Of a stretch of 64,000 bases of DNA, positions 25,039 to 34,808 are shown piece after piece. The stretch comes from Pontibacillus chungwhensis. GTDB taxonomy: Bacteria; Bacillota; Bacilli; Bacillales; BH030062. The notes under the pieces were generated by a model, which did no database searches, was not told the DNA's origin, and saw only the letters and a program-made list of their open reading frames with translations. Location of the stretch: contig NZ_CP126446.1 of NCBI RefSeq assembly GCF_030166655.1, forward strand, positions 1,426,001 to 1,490,000. The letters run 5' to 3'. The stretch's first letter is position 1; every line of letters starts with the position of its first letter. Made by a program: the position numbers and the translations under genes.

Positions 25039-25800
25039 ATGCGTCAAGATATAGCGCTTGAGAAAGTAGTTGAGAGCCTGAAGCAAGAGCCATGTGTGCA
25101 AAGCTTGTTCGTGAAAGGTTCAATGGGAAGAAATGAACATGACGAGCACTCAGATATTGATTTGTATTGTCTGGTGGACGAGGACGGGGAAGCGTCTTTT
25201 CTGACACGAAGGCTTGATCACCTAAGGGCTTATAAGGATCTATTGTACTATGAATCTATTTTTATCATTGCTCCTCAGGTCATTGGAGTTTATGAGGATG
25301 GCCTACACATAGATTTGTTTACGGTAACGAAGAAGACGATCCAGGAAAAAGATTATTTTAAGGTTCTTTACGATCGTGATGAGGTAATGAAGGATTATCA
25401 GTTGACTCAAAACCTGACCTTAACGACTGAAGAAGCTAGGGATCGCGCCGAAACCGTCGTTTGGTTTTTGTTTCAGTATACGAAAGCCAAAGACAGAGGG
25501 AATGATTTGTGGGCAACGGAAATGCTTCGGGAAGTGATGCGATCTATGAGTCGGTTACTTCTTTACCGATATGCGAATGATCGGGCACAGCTAGGTATGA
25601 AAGCTATACATAAGGATTTACCGCAATCGAAAAAAGATCAGCTTCTTGAGATTTATGAGCAGATAACGCCGTCCGCTCACCATGAAGCAGGTAAGAAAAT
25701 ATTGAAGATGATCGATGAAGAATATGGATGGATCGCATTGGAGGCAGATGTGCCTACTCAATCGGGTAGGTTGTTAGAGTTGGTCAGAGCGCGGATCTAA
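25039..25800 (+). CDS. Nucleotidyltransferase-domain protein
   Basis: 253 aa. Minimal nucleotidyltransferase motif GSMGRNEHDEHSDIDLYCLV (GS…D-x-D) with a third Asp in HIDLFTV. The helical C-terminal half resembles aminoglycoside/lincosamide adenylyltransferases. It may adenylylate a small molecule; resistance function is unproven. AAAAGAGGTAAG precedes the ATG. Confidence 0.82.
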   Translation: MRQDIALEKVVESLKQEPCVQSLFVKGSMGRNEHDEHSDIDLYCLVDEDGEASFLTRRLDHLRAYKDLLYYESIFIIAPQVIGVYEDGLHIDLFTVTKKTIQEKDYFKVLYDRDEVMKDYQLTQNLTLTTEEARDRAETVVWFLFQYTKAKDRGNDLWATEMLREVMRSMSRLLLYRYANDRAQLGMKAIHKDLPQSKKDQLLEIYEQITPSAHHEAGKKILKMIDEEYGWIALEADVPTQSGRLLELVRARI

Positions 25801-25832
25801 ATGGCGACTTTTAGATGATGGAGGTGTAGACA

Positions 25833-26384
25833 GTGAAACGACGACTAAACTGGTATTTCATGTTTAGTTTAATTATTTTATTGGCCCTTACCATGAATGC
25901 TTGTAACCTAAACAATGATAAGGACATCATTTTCATTCGGCATCACTTAGATGATTATAGTGCTAGCACCGAACCTTTTGAAGAAGGGATGGCGTTCACT
26001 TTAACAACAGATGAAATTGTTGAAGGAGTGGAAGAACCAAGACTTTTAGACACCGTCTATGATACTGAAGTATACCTTATCAAAGTGGAGAAGAGGGAAG
26101 ATCGCTACGTGGTCGAGTTCGGTTTAGATAGTGAATTGAAATCAAACGGAACGATGGTGAGTTTATTTCGATTGAACTCCGACCAGTCGTATTCAAGAGA
26201 TTTAGAATATGAAGTGGTCAATGAAAAAGGTGAAACAGCTGACATTGCTTATGGGGGTGGAGATAGTGACGCGCCTTACGAACAATCCTATCATTTCAAA
26301 ATAGGTGGGGCAGAGGTGAAGAGCGGCGAACAATGGACGTTTAAACTTAGTGGAGTTTATCTTTTAGACTACTCTAAAAAGTAG
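25833..26384 (+). CDS. Lipoprotein of unknown function, GTG start
   Basis: 183 aa. Signal peptide with lipobox TMNAC, followed by a beta-rich domain. GTG 25833 follows GGAGGTG at good distance. The domain (EVYLIKVEKREDRYVVEFGL … GEQWTFKLSGVYLLDYSKK) is not recognised. Confidence 0.68.
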   Translation: MKRRLNWYFMFSLIILLALTMNACNLNNDKDIIFIRHHLDDYSASTEPFEEGMAFTLTTDEIVEGVEEPRLLDTVYDTEVYLIKVEKREDRYVVEFGLDSELKSNGTMVSLFRLNSDQSYSRDLEYEVVNEKGETADIAYGGGDSDAPYEQSYHFKIGGAEVKSGEQWTFKLSGVYLLDYSKK

Positions 26385-26389
26385 AAAAA

Positions 26390-26420
26390 GCGGGACAATG
26401 AACCTGTCCCCTCGTCCCGC
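26390..26420. repeat. GGGACAGG-type repeat, copy 6
   Basis: GCGGGAC (26390-26396) and GTCCCGC (26414-26420) flank AATGAACCTGTCCCCTC. It separates the lipoprotein stop from the ribosome-binding site of the next gene. Confidence 0.7.
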
Positions 26421-26437
26421 CAGTTAGGAGGGATACG

Positions 26438-26839
26438 ATCACAAAAAAGATCTTGTTCTCAGTAGCAATATGCACTGGGTTTCTCATTCTTCTCTATCTA
26501 ATGGTTTCTACCTATGCGGCAATGGAAGAGGATGCAAAGGAAAATATCCTTTCCATATCGCTAAGTTTACAGATGAGCTTGTGGGCGTTTTTGTTTGGAG
26601 TTCTGTTGGAATGGAGAGGGTTAAAGAACTTACTCAGGGGAAAAGTTAGGATCAGTTGGTTGGTAGTGCCTGCACTGCTCTTAACCGGTTTTAGTTTTAT
26701 TCCCATGTTCCAATGGATCTCCTGGCTCGGTTGGGGAAATCCCTTCTTCATAAAAATGTTCTATATACCAGATCTTTATAATCTATTGGATGTAGCAGCG
26801 GGGGTCTTCTTGATTCGTTCTATAATTAGAGAGGAGTAA
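26438..26839 (+). CDS. Three-TM membrane protein with apparent ATC start
   Basis: 133 aa: (M)TKKILFSVAICTGFLILLYL begins with a typical lysine-rich membrane anchor, followed by further spans near residues 45-62, 74-95 and 105-125. AGGAGGG (26426-26432) is 5 nt upstream of ATC ACA AAA AAG. The nearest standard start in frame, TTG 26453, is 20 nt from the Shine-Dalgarno and would cut into the first span. Function unknown. Confidence 0.62.
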   Translation: MTKKILFSVAICTGFLILLYLMVSTYAAMEEDAKENILSISLSLQMSLWAFLFGVLLEWRGLKNLLRGKVRISWLVVPALLLTGFSFIPMFQWISWLGWGNPFFIKMFYIPDLYNLLDVAAGVFLIRSIIREE

Positions 26840-26866
26840 TAGAATTGCTTCATGTTGCTTACAACT

Positions 26867-26905
26867 AATGAAAGGCCAGCCCTATAATAGGGCTGGCCTT
26901 TCATT
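26867..26905. terminator. Strong bidirectional terminator
   Basis: AATGAAAGGCCAGCCCT (26867-26883) and AGGGCTGGCCTTTCATT (26889-26905) form a perfect 17-bp stem between convergent genes. Confidence 0.9.
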
Positions 26906-26925
26906 TTCTTATGTATGCCTCTTAC

Positions 26926-27588
26926 TTAAGCAGTCAGATGAGACTTCTCTCTCTTCTGGCGATAAACTTTTACGATCATTGTCCAAAGGTGATAAACTCC
27001 GATTCCTATACCCGCACCCAACGTATTTAGAATGATGTCATCTATATCTGTGCTTCTTCCTATCCCTAATGAGAATACAGTTGAAATTATGGTTTGGAAG
27101 AACTGGAACACTTCAATTCCTACTGAGCATAGAAACGCATACAAGACGACTCGTTTATAGCTCGTTGTCCACTTGAAGTAAAGCATAGCAAAAGCGAGTG
27201 GTGCAAGCATCATCAGATTCCCTAGAATTTGAAAAGTTGCATTCGGATTGTAGCGTAACACCTCAAGAATTCCAGTGAGGGGCATGAGGTTCACAAAATT
27301 GAAGACATAGCTTATATCTTCCGGTGAATAATGGATGTTCGAGAAATACCACTCGAATTCAACCGTTTGGTGATACAAAACGCAAAAGTATAAGACGAAT
27401 GCGGTTCCGACGATCCAGTCGAGTACATGATGGAAGTGTGTCTGTTTTAATAGAAGACTCAACAAAATGATTATCGTTACGAGGTTTACTAGACTTTGCC
27501 CAAACAAACTACTATTGGACTGGAAGTAAAACAGGACGCCTTGGCCATAAAGAAAGATGGGCACGGCTAACAATACGTATTTTTTCAC
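26926..27588 (-). CDS. VanZ-family membrane protein
   Basis: 220 aa, five or six membrane segments. VanZ hallmarks: NATFQILGNLMMLAPLAFA, GIEVFQFFQ and STDIDDIILNTLGAGIG. VanZ proteins are linked to low-level teicoplanin resistance in some species but most chromosomal copies have no known role. GTG 27588 has GGGTGATG upstream. Confidence 0.87.
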   Translation of the reverse strand: MKKYVLLAVPIFLYGQGVLFYFQSNSSLFGQSLVNLVTIIILLSLLLKQTHFHHVLDWIVGTAFVLYFCVLYHQTVEFEWYFSNIHYSPEDISYVFNFVNLMPLTGILEVLRYNPNATFQILGNLMMLAPLAFAMLYFKWTTSYKRVVLYAFLCSVGIEVFQFFQTIISTVFSLGIGRSTDIDDIILNTLGAGIGIGVYHLWTMIVKVYRQKREKSHLTA

Positions 27589-27820
27589 AACATCACCCTA
27601 TTACTTAAATGATTTTTAGGAAGAGTGGTTCCTCTTACCTGAACGATCCCTAAACAACATTTCCATATTAAACCATATCGGTGAGGTTTTCAATGGACTC
27701 TTTAGGGTAAAAATCGGCAATTCATTTAGTGGTGCAAGACGAACACGTTTTAGTTGAAGGGGCGCATCAGTGTTTGTAAGCTAATAGATGTGGGAAGAAG
27801 GTTACATAAAGGAGCGATCT

Positions 27821-28582
27821 ATGAAACTAGTATTTGATTTAGACGGCACCATTATTTTTAAAGGGGAACCTCTTTCTGAGGGGATTGCATCCGCGATTGC
27901 GGAGTTGCAGCATAAAGGGTTTGACGTGATCTTTGCCTCTGCCCGGCCCGTCCGTGATATGATCCCCGTTCTTGATGAACAATTCCATAATGGCACGTTA
28001 ATTGGCGGGAATGGGTCTATGGTCTATAGGGAAGGGAAGCTCGTTTCTGAAACGTCATTTCAACCTGAAAGCGTGAACGCGCTACAAGAGCTGATTGAAA
28101 CCTACCAAGCCACGTATTTAATCGATAGTGAATGGGATTATGCTTATACAGGCCCGGATGACCATCCTATTTTAAACAACCTTGATCCTTACCGGTTAGC
28201 ATCGCATGTGCCAGTTGGGGAGTTACCTACTATTGTGAAGGTTCTGATCTTAACGGCTTCTCACATGGAAGAGTTAACAGAAAGAGTCGAGAATTTGGAT
28301 GTGGTGATCCACCGCCATCATAAAGAGGACCTGATCGATATTAATCCTAAAGGCATTCATAAGTGGTCAGCTTTGCAGCAGATCGGCGTGAAGGAAGGGG
28401 AATATATCGCATTCGGGAATGACGCGAATGATATTACTATGTTCGAACACGCTGCACACGCCATCCAAATTGGGGATCTTGATTCTCTCACACCTTTTTC
28501 GGATGAAACAATTGCTTTAGGAGAAGATCAAGAAGAGCACATTATAAACAAGCTAAGAAATCTCGAACATATGACCGTTTAA
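27821..28582 (+). CDS. Cof-type HAD-superfamily phosphatase
   Basis: 253 aa. Motif I FDLDGTII at the N-terminus, motif II SARP, motif IV GNDANDITMFEHA. The C2-type cap in the middle fits Cof/YkrA sugar-phosphate or cofactor phosphatases. ATG 27821 follows AAAGGAG; the upstream frame to 27788 is unsupported. Substrate unknown. Confidence 0.92.
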   Translation: MKLVFDLDGTIIFKGEPLSEGIASAIAELQHKGFDVIFASARPVRDMIPVLDEQFHNGTLIGGNGSMVYREGKLVSETSFQPESVNALQELIETYQATYLIDSEWDYAYTGPDDHPILNNLDPYRLASHVPVGELPTIVKVLILTASHMEELTERVENLDVVIHRHHKEDLIDINPKGIHKWSALQQIGVKEGEYIAFGNDANDITMFEHAAHAIQIGDLDSLTPFSDETIALGEDQEEHIINKLRNLEHMTV

Positions 28583-28627
28583 ATGACAATCGCAGTATTT
28601 TTTGTAGGAGAACAGTTTAGGCAGAGG

Positions 28628-28658
28628 GGCATGAGGTACAAATTCTCATGTCTTTTTT
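28628..28658 (+). terminator. Terminator of HAD phosphatase gene
   Basis: GGCATGAG pairs with CTCATGTC (one G-T) around a 9-nt loop and is followed by TTTTTT. Confidence 0.65.
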
Positions 28659-28798
28659 GTGTTCTTTTATTCACAGTTGAAGCAAGTTATTTCTCGGTAC
28701 GCCTCCTTTTCCCAAACCATAACGCTCCTTCCGTATAATCTAACTGATGATCAACAAACTAAAGGAAAACATCCTAGCTGTTGGAAAGGAATCCAATT

Positions 28799-29809
28799 AT
28801 GAAAAATATCCTCATCGCTATCATGAGTTTGTTTGTCATCATGCAACTGTCCCTGTCTCACGCCCATGCTACAAATAACCCACGAAATATCTATGAGGTG
28901 AAATCAGGCGATGCGCTATGGAAGATCGCAGCAACCTATCAAACCTCTGCTTCAGACCTGAAGCGAATAAACGGATTGCAGTCTGACTTGTTATTTGTAG
29001 GGCAGAAAATTCGGGTCCCGGTTATGTATGAAATACAGCCAGGCGATACGCTTTGGCTTTTATCTCAGTCGTTCAATTCAACTATATCTTCGATTAAAGC
29101 AGCGAATAAACTCCAATCCAATTTGCTATACGTAGGTCAAGTAATCAGAATACCTCCGAAGAAGCTTCAAATGGAAGGGCAGTTTGTTCTCATGACAAGA
29201 GAGGAGTTTAAGGATTGGATCTTTAATCACAAGTTCAGCCGTAAGGTCAATCTAATTCAACAGCACCACACATATCAGCCGAATTACCAGAGTTTTAATG
29301 GATCGAACCATTTTGCTTTACTAAAAGGGATGAAGGAGTACCACGTGAATGGGATGAAGTGGAGCGACATTAGTCAGCAGTTAACGACTTTCCCAGATGG
29401 TACTGTGGCTGTTGGCAGGTCATTCAACACCCCTCCTGAAGGATCGTTTGGTCTTCAAAATGAAGCGGCTATGAAACGGATTGAAGACAATGCCTTAGCG
29501 ATCGAGAATTTAGGGAGCTTTGATAAGGGGGACAATCAAATGACGGCTGAACAACGGGAAACGATTCTAACTGTGACAGCCTTGTTAATGATAAAGTATG
29601 GGCTGACTCCTTCGGTAGATAGCGTCACCTATCACCACTGGTGGGATATTAATACAGGAGAGCGCGTGCTAGACCACGGGGCAGGGCACGCTGTTAAATC
29701 ATGCCCGGGCACTGGTTTCTTCGGTGGAAATTCCACGGCGAGTGCTGAGCAGAATTTCTATCCGCTAGTCCTTCAGAAAATGAACGAGATTCGAGCGAGC
29801 TTACAGTAA
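28799..29809 (+). CDS. Secreted LysM N-acetylmuramoyl-L-alanine amidase
   Basis: 336 aa. Signal peptide (…IMSLFVIMQLSLSHAHA), then two LysM domains (about 29-76 and 77-123: YEVKSGDALWKIA and YEIQPGDTLWLLS), which bind peptidoglycan. The catalytic part is an Amidase_2/PGRP-like domain with LIQQHHTY, TVAVGRSFNTPP and CPGTGFFGG, the expected zinc-binding and substrate segments. GGAAAGGA precedes ATG 28799. Likely a cell-wall hydrolase acting in growth, spore formation or germination. Confidence 0.9.
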   Translation: MKNILIAIMSLFVIMQLSLSHAHATNNPRNIYEVKSGDALWKIAATYQTSASDLKRINGLQSDLLFVGQKIRVPVMYEIQPGDTLWLLSQSFNSTISSIKAANKLQSNLLYVGQVIRIPPKKLQMEGQFVLMTREEFKDWIFNHKFSRKVNLIQQHHTYQPNYQSFNGSNHFALLKGMKEYHVNGMKWSDISQQLTTFPDGTVAVGRSFNTPPEGSFGLQNEAAMKRIEDNALAIENLGSFDKGDNQMTAEQRETILTVTALLMIKYGLTPSVDSVTYHHWWDINTGERVLDHGAGHAVKSCPGTGFFGGNSTASAEQNFYPLVLQKMNEIRASLQ

Positions 29810-29891
29810 ATACTGGGGTCTGAGCTGAGAGTGGCGTTTTTTTATAAAAGGCCCTCCTTACTTTCAACTAAAGCATCAGAATTGTTCTCTA

Positions 29892-29934
29892 TAAAAACGG
29901 ACATGAAGCATCATCTGCCTCATATCCGTTTCGT
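29892..29934. terminator. Bidirectional terminator
   Basis: AAACGGACATGA and TCATATCCGTTT (one mismatch) flank a short loop between the convergent amidase and SDR genes. Confidence 0.7.
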
Positions 29935-29943
29935 TATGTTGAA

Positions 29944-30687
29944 TTAATGAGCAGTATACCCGCCATCAACCAAAATGCTTGAACCAACTACGAAAGATGC
30001 ATCATCGCTTGCTAGGAACGTAACGGCTTTCGCGATCTCAGATGGCTGGCCTAAGCGACCGATAGGGTGAAGGCTTGTCAGGCGTTCACGTGCAGCTTCA
30101 TCTGCGTCTTTCATAATGGCTGTGTCCACGTATCCTGGGCACACAGAATTGACGCGGATGTTTTTCTTCGCATATGTAATCGCTAGCGTACGCGTCATGT
30201 TTACCACGCCGCCTTTTGCAGCAGGGTAAGATGTCATATTCGGTTGACCGACATGACCAAGGGCAGAGGCATTGTTAATGATCGAACCGCCTGATTCTTG
30301 AGTCAGCATTTGTTCGATTGCATATTTGTTGGAAAGGAATACCCCGTTTAAATTGACATCAATAAGCTTCTTCCAAGCGTCATATGTTAATTCATGAGCC
30401 GGTGTGACGTCTCCAATTCCTGCGTTCGCAAACAGAACATCAAGAGAACCGTATGTATGGACTGCCTGATGAATCAAATTCTTAATGTCCTCTTCGCTCG
30501 TAACATCTGTTTTAACGAAAAGCGTTTCAAATCCTTGATCTCGTAACTCTTGTGCGAAGGCTTCGCCGTTTTCATTTACATCAGCAATAACCACTTTCGC
30601 CCCTTGCTCGCAAAAGTCTCTTACCGTTGCTTCCCCGATTCCTGTTACCCCACCTGTGACAATGGCTACTTTGTTTTCTAGTTTCAT
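29944..30687 (-). CDS. Short-chain dehydrogenase/reductase (SDR 1)
   Basis: 247 aa. Classical SDR: TGGVTGIGEA cofactor loop, NAGIGD, NNASALG, YPAAKG catalytic Tyr and Lys, and VCPGYVDT. The Asp after beta-2 (VVIADVN) indicates NAD(H) preference. A close paralog of the same length lies at 39269; most residues are identical by eye. Substrate unknown. GAGAGGAGAG precedes the ATG. Confidence 0.92.
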   Translation of the reverse strand: MKLENKVAIVTGGVTGIGEATVRDFCEQGAKVVIADVNENGEAFAQELRDQGFETLFVKTDVTSEEDIKNLIHQAVHTYGSLDVLFANAGIGDVTPAHELTYDAWKKLIDVNLNGVFLSNKYAIEQMLTQESGGSIINNASALGHVGQPNMTSYPAAKGGVVNMTRTLAITYAKKNIRVNSVCPGYVDTAIMKDADEAARERLTSLHPIGRLGQPSEIAKAVTFLASDDASFVVGSSILVDGGYTAH

Positions 30688-30888
30688 GCTTTCTCTCCTC
30701 TCTATCTTTCGTTATCCATTTTACGCTTCTTTTGTCGAAAAGTCTCATAATTTGTTTAATTTTGTAATAAAAGTAGGTTGAAAATGGAATATAGATTGTT
30801 CAGAATCGCCTCTCCTTAAGAATATAGCCCCCTCGTTCCGCGCATTCTAATAGGAAATCTTGTGAACGAACATAAAGGAGATCCTCAC

Positions 30889-33072
30889 ATGAAAGCTGTC
30901 TGGAATAGTTTCACTAGAGACTGGAAGAGTATTGCAACGAACTGGGTCGCGATGGTCTTAATAGGTGGTCTCATCATCCTTCCTTCTTTATACGCCTGGT
31001 TTAACATAGATGCTTCTTGGGATCCGTATAGCCAAACGGATCAGCTCCCTGTAGGGATTGTGAATGAGGACAAGGGAGCAACCGTCCGTGATCAACAGAT
31101 TGATGTTGGAGAGAGGCTAGTGGACACGTTGAAAGAGAATAAGAAGTTTGACTGGCACTTTACGGACCAACCAGACGCGATGGAGAAGTTGGAGTACGGA
31201 GATTACTATGCGGTGATTGTCATTCCGGAGAACTTTTCCCAGAAATTAGCCACGGTCGTTCAGGACCGTCCGGAGAAAGCAGAAGTAGCTTACTATGTGA
31301 ATGAGAAGATCAATGCCATTGCTCCGAAGATTACGAATAAAGGGGCTTCTGTCATTGTGGATCAGATTACGAGCAGCTTTATCTCGGAGGTGAATGGGAG
31401 AGTAGCGGAACTCTTTAATCAACTCGGAGTAGAGCTTGAGAAAGACCTTCCTGACATTAAGAGGTTTGAGGAATATGTCTTCAAGCTAGAGGAGAACCTG
31501 CCAAAGATTCACGACCTGATCTCAGGAGCGTACAGCGATTCTAAGGAAGCGGAAGGCGTCATCAATGACGTGCAGGCTCTGATTCCGCAAGCACAAAATG
31601 TGACGGAGCAAGGCTTAACGTCGATTGACGAAACCACCTCCTTTTTAAGCAAGGCCGAAGAGCGCTTGAATGAGTTGGCTCCTAAGGTGAAAGAAGACTT
31701 AAAGACCGCCCAGGAAACAGCTGACGAGGTTAACGCTTTTCTGAAAGAGATTCAGTCAACCGATATCGATTTAAGTAAAGGCCAAGAGATTCAAAAGAAA
31801 ATCGACTCACAGCTCGCTGACTCGATCAGCCAAGTTCAGAATGTACAACAGATCCTCAAGCAAGTTCAAGAAGAGCCACCAGAAGGAGAACAGGCGAATG
31901 GGGAAACAAGCACGAACAATGAAGCAATCTCAAACGCGCTAGCTGACCTCGACACCATAACGCAGGGACTTAAGGCCTTGCAAGAAACAAATGGGAAGAT
32001 TGAAACATTCCTGATAGACAAGCAAAAGTCGATTGAGGCAACACTGGCAGATCTTCAAGAAACATCTGAGTCTACATCGAACCGGATAGGCGATTTTTTA
32101 AAAGAATACAACGAATCGATTGAACCTACTGTGATAAGTGAAGTAGCTAGCGCCAAGGATACGCTGGCTGAGGCGCGGTCGATCTTATCAGAGGCCCAAT
32201 CAACGATCCCGAGGGTGGATCGCATCCTGAACAATACAGAGAAGGATATCGATGAAGGTCAAGGGATCCTTGAGTACATGTTAAATGAGTACCCGTATGT
32301 AAACGAGAAGGTGAATCGCTTAGCTGACCGCATTCGAGAGATTCAGGGCGAAACGGATATCAATAAGCTGATTGAGCTTCTTAAGAATGATCCGAAAGCG
32401 GAACAGAGTTTCTTTGAGGATCCGATTATGCTGAGGAAAAATGCACTTTTCCCAATCGAGAACTACGGGACAGGCATGACGCCGTTTTACACCGTTTTAT
32501 CCTTATGGGTCGGAGCTTTATTACTCGTCTCCCTCCTCACGACAGACCCGGTCCACGGGGAGGAGTACCGAATCTATGAGCGCTACTTCGGGAAGCTTGC
32601 GACCTTTGTAAGCATCGGAATATTACAGACACTCGTTGTCACCCTTGGGAACTTATATCTATTGCGTATTGATATTGCCGATCCTCTCTATTTCATCCTT
32701 TTTGGCATGGTCGTGAGCGTTGTCTTTATGACGATCGTCTACACGCTCGTTTCGGTGCTCGGAGATGTAGGGAAGGCGGCAGCGATCGTTATCCTTGTGC
32801 TGCAAATTGCAGGTTCTGGTGGAACCTACCCGGTTGCCCTTCTTCCGGAGTTCTTTCAAACCATACATCCGTTTCTTCCATTCTCCTATGCGGTGGATTT
32901 GTTGAGGGAAGCGGTCGGAGGTATTGTAGATGCCCGTGTGAAAACGGACCTTTTATTTCTCACTGGATTCTGGGTGCTTTTCATCGTAATTGGGGCCTTC
33001 TTGAAAGGGCCTTTGCATAAAGGGACAAGAAGTTTAATGGAGAAGTCGCGGAAGTCTGGCATGTTCCACTAA
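30889..33072 (+). CDS. YhgE/Pip-type membrane protein
   Basis: 727 aa. One N-terminal span followed by the YhgE/Pip N domain (PVGIVNEDKGA … YYAVIVIPENFSQKL), a ~350-residue extracellular coiled-coil region, and an ABC-2-like membrane domain of about five spans at the C-terminus (WVGALLLVSLL…). Family members serve as phage receptors or are associated with type VII secretion and wall teichoic acid functions. ATG 30889 follows AAAGGAG. Confidence 0.9.
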   Translation: MKAVWNSFTRDWKSIATNWVAMVLIGGLIILPSLYAWFNIDASWDPYSQTDQLPVGIVNEDKGATVRDQQIDVGERLVDTLKENKKFDWHFTDQPDAMEKLEYGDYYAVIVIPENFSQKLATVVQDRPEKAEVAYYVNEKINAIAPKITNKGASVIVDQITSSFISEVNGRVAELFNQLGVELEKDLPDIKRFEEYVFKLEENLPKIHDLISGAYSDSKEAEGVINDVQALIPQAQNVTEQGLTSIDETTSFLSKAEERLNELAPKVKEDLKTAQETADEVNAFLKEIQSTDIDLSKGQEIQKKIDSQLADSISQVQNVQQILKQVQEEPPEGEQANGETSTNNEAISNALADLDTITQGLKALQETNGKIETFLIDKQKSIEATLADLQETSESTSNRIGDFLKEYNESIEPTVISEVASAKDTLAEARSILSEAQSTIPRVDRILNNTEKDIDEGQGILEYMLNEYPYVNEKVNRLADRIREIQGETDINKLIELLKNDPKAEQSFFEDPIMLRKNALFPIENYGTGMTPFYTVLSLWVGALLLVSLLTTDPVHGEEYRIYERYFGKLATFVSIGILQTLVVTLGNLYLLRIDIADPLYFILFGMVVSVVFMTIVYTLVSVLGDVGKAAAIVILVLQIAGSGGTYPVALLPEFFQTIHPFLPFSYAVDLLREAVGGIVDARVKTDLLFLTGFWVLFIVIGAFLKGPLHKGTRSLMEKSRKSGMFH

Positions 33073-33166
33073 AAAGGGTGCTTTCCTATCGAATAGCAAT
33101 CCTCAGAATAGAAAAGAATAAGCAGGAGTCAGGTACCGAAAAGTGCCTTAGAAAGGAGTCGTTGTT

Positions 33167-34684
33167 ATGCTTCAAAAATTAAATCCCGTTTTTAAAATAT
33201 CAGCTGCTGTGATGATTCTGTTATCCCTTGTTGGGATTATCGCACCTGATTGGTTAGAGACCATCACGGCAAATGTTAAAGCGTTCATTGCGAATCGATT
33301 AGGATGGTATTATTTAATTGTTGTGACGTTCTTCACGATTGTGGCGTTAGTCTTTCTTATTACGCCACTTGGGAAAATCCGTCTTGGAAAACAAGATGAG
33401 AAACCGGAGTTCACAAGGCCTACGTGGGTCGCCATGTTATTTAGTGCCGGTATGGGAATTGGGCTAGTCTTCTGGGGGACGGCTGAGCCGATTAGTCATT
33501 ATGCAGTTAGCTCACCGACAGGAGAAGTAGGGACCGATCAAGCGATTAAAGATGCGATGCGGTTTACTTATTTTCACTGGGGGATTCATGCCTGGGCTAT
33601 TTATGGCATTGTCGCACTGGTGCTTGCGTACTTTAGCTTCAGAAGAGGTAAGCCTGGTCTTATTAGTGCCACGTTAGAGCCGATTATCGGAGATAAAGCG
33701 AACGGAAATACAGGCCGCTTAATCGATATTTTCTCTGTGATCGCAACCGTAATCGGAGTTGCCACAACACTTGGATTTGGAGCTGTTCAAATTAATGGAG
33801 GGCTTTCCTATCTCTTTGATATTCCAAGTAACTTCTTTGTGCAACTGATTATTATCGCGATTGTAACGGTGTTATTTATGATTTCAGCCTGGTCAGGGCT
33901 TGGGAAAGGGATTAAGTATTTAAGTAATGCCAACATGATTCTTGCTTTTATCTTATTCCTTCTGATGTTTATCCTTGGGCCGACATTGTTCCAGCTGAAC
34001 TTATTTACCAATTCACTTGGAGCTTACATTCAGCATCTGCCTGAGATGAGCTTCCGTATTGCGCCTCTTAATGAAGACATCAGAGGCTGGATTAATTCAT
34101 GGACCATTTTTTACTGGGCCTGGTGGATTGCCTGGTCCCCATTTGTAGGAATCTTTATTGCCCGCGTTTCAAGGGGGCGTAGTATCAGGGAGTTTGTATT
34201 CTTTGTGTTGTTACTGCCGTCTTTAATCGGGTTCTTATGGTTTGCTTCATTTGGCGGAACGGCCATTTCACTCGAGCATAACGGTATAGCAGCGATTTCA
34301 GAACTTGCTACTGAGAAGTCTTTATTTGGAGTATTCGAGAACTTCCCGCTTAGCATGGTCGCATCGATTGTAGCAATCTTGCTCATTAGTACCTTCTTTA
34401 TCACATCTGCAGATTCAGGAACGTTCGTGCTAGGCCTGATGACAACAGGCGGTAAGGGCGACCCGAGCCAGTTCGTGAAATTAACATGGGGTGTCTTGCT
34501 CGCTGTAACCGCTCTTGCCCTTTTATACACAGGTGGCCTTCAAGCGTTACAGAACACAATGATTATTGCAGCCTTGCCATTTTCCGTCATCATGCTCCTG
34601 ATGTCATTTAGCTTCGTGAAGACGGTGTATCAGGAAGGGAAAGAGCTTGGGATTGGGAAGATTGAAGGAAAGAAAAGAAAATAA
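33167..34684 (+). CDS. BCCT-family glycine betaine transporter (OpuD-like)
   Basis: 505 aa, twelve spans. BCCT signatures: GMGIGLVFWGTAEPISHY and WTIFYWAWWIAWSPFVGIFI. This is a different clade from the carrier at 18574 and has the Met-Gly-Ile-Gly substrate loop of Na+-coupled OpuD/BetP proteins. It would accumulate glycine betaine under osmotic stress. AGAAAGGAG precedes the ATG. Monocistronic, with its own terminator. Confidence 0.93.
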   Translation: MLQKLNPVFKISAAVMILLSLVGIIAPDWLETITANVKAFIANRLGWYYLIVVTFFTIVALVFLITPLGKIRLGKQDEKPEFTRPTWVAMLFSAGMGIGLVFWGTAEPISHYAVSSPTGEVGTDQAIKDAMRFTYFHWGIHAWAIYGIVALVLAYFSFRRGKPGLISATLEPIIGDKANGNTGRLIDIFSVIATVIGVATTLGFGAVQINGGLSYLFDIPSNFFVQLIIIAIVTVLFMISAWSGLGKGIKYLSNANMILAFILFLLMFILGPTLFQLNLFTNSLGAYIQHLPEMSFRIAPLNEDIRGWINSWTIFYWAWWIAWSPFVGIFIARVSRGRSIREFVFFVLLLPSLIGFLWFASFGGTAISLEHNGIAAISELATEKSLFGVFENFPLSMVASIVAILLISTFFITSADSGTFVLGLMTTGGKGDPSQFVKLTWGVLLAVTALALLYTGGLQALQNTMIIAALPFSVIMLLMSFSFVKTVYQEGKELGIGKIEGKKRK

Positions 34685-34690
34685 ATGATT

Positions 34691-34722
34691 AAAACGTCTA
34701 GCGTGTAGCTAGGCGTTTTTCT
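34691..34722 (+). terminator. Terminator of BCCT gene
   Basis: AAAACGTCTAGC pairs with GCTAGGCGTTTT around GTGTA, followed by T residues. Confidence 0.85.
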
Positions 34723-34808
34723 ATAGAAGGATTCAATCTTGTGTTTATTGAAGTAAGAAGGTAGAAAGGAATGGTTCAATAAATCCACTAGATCAGGGAG
34801 GATGTAAT

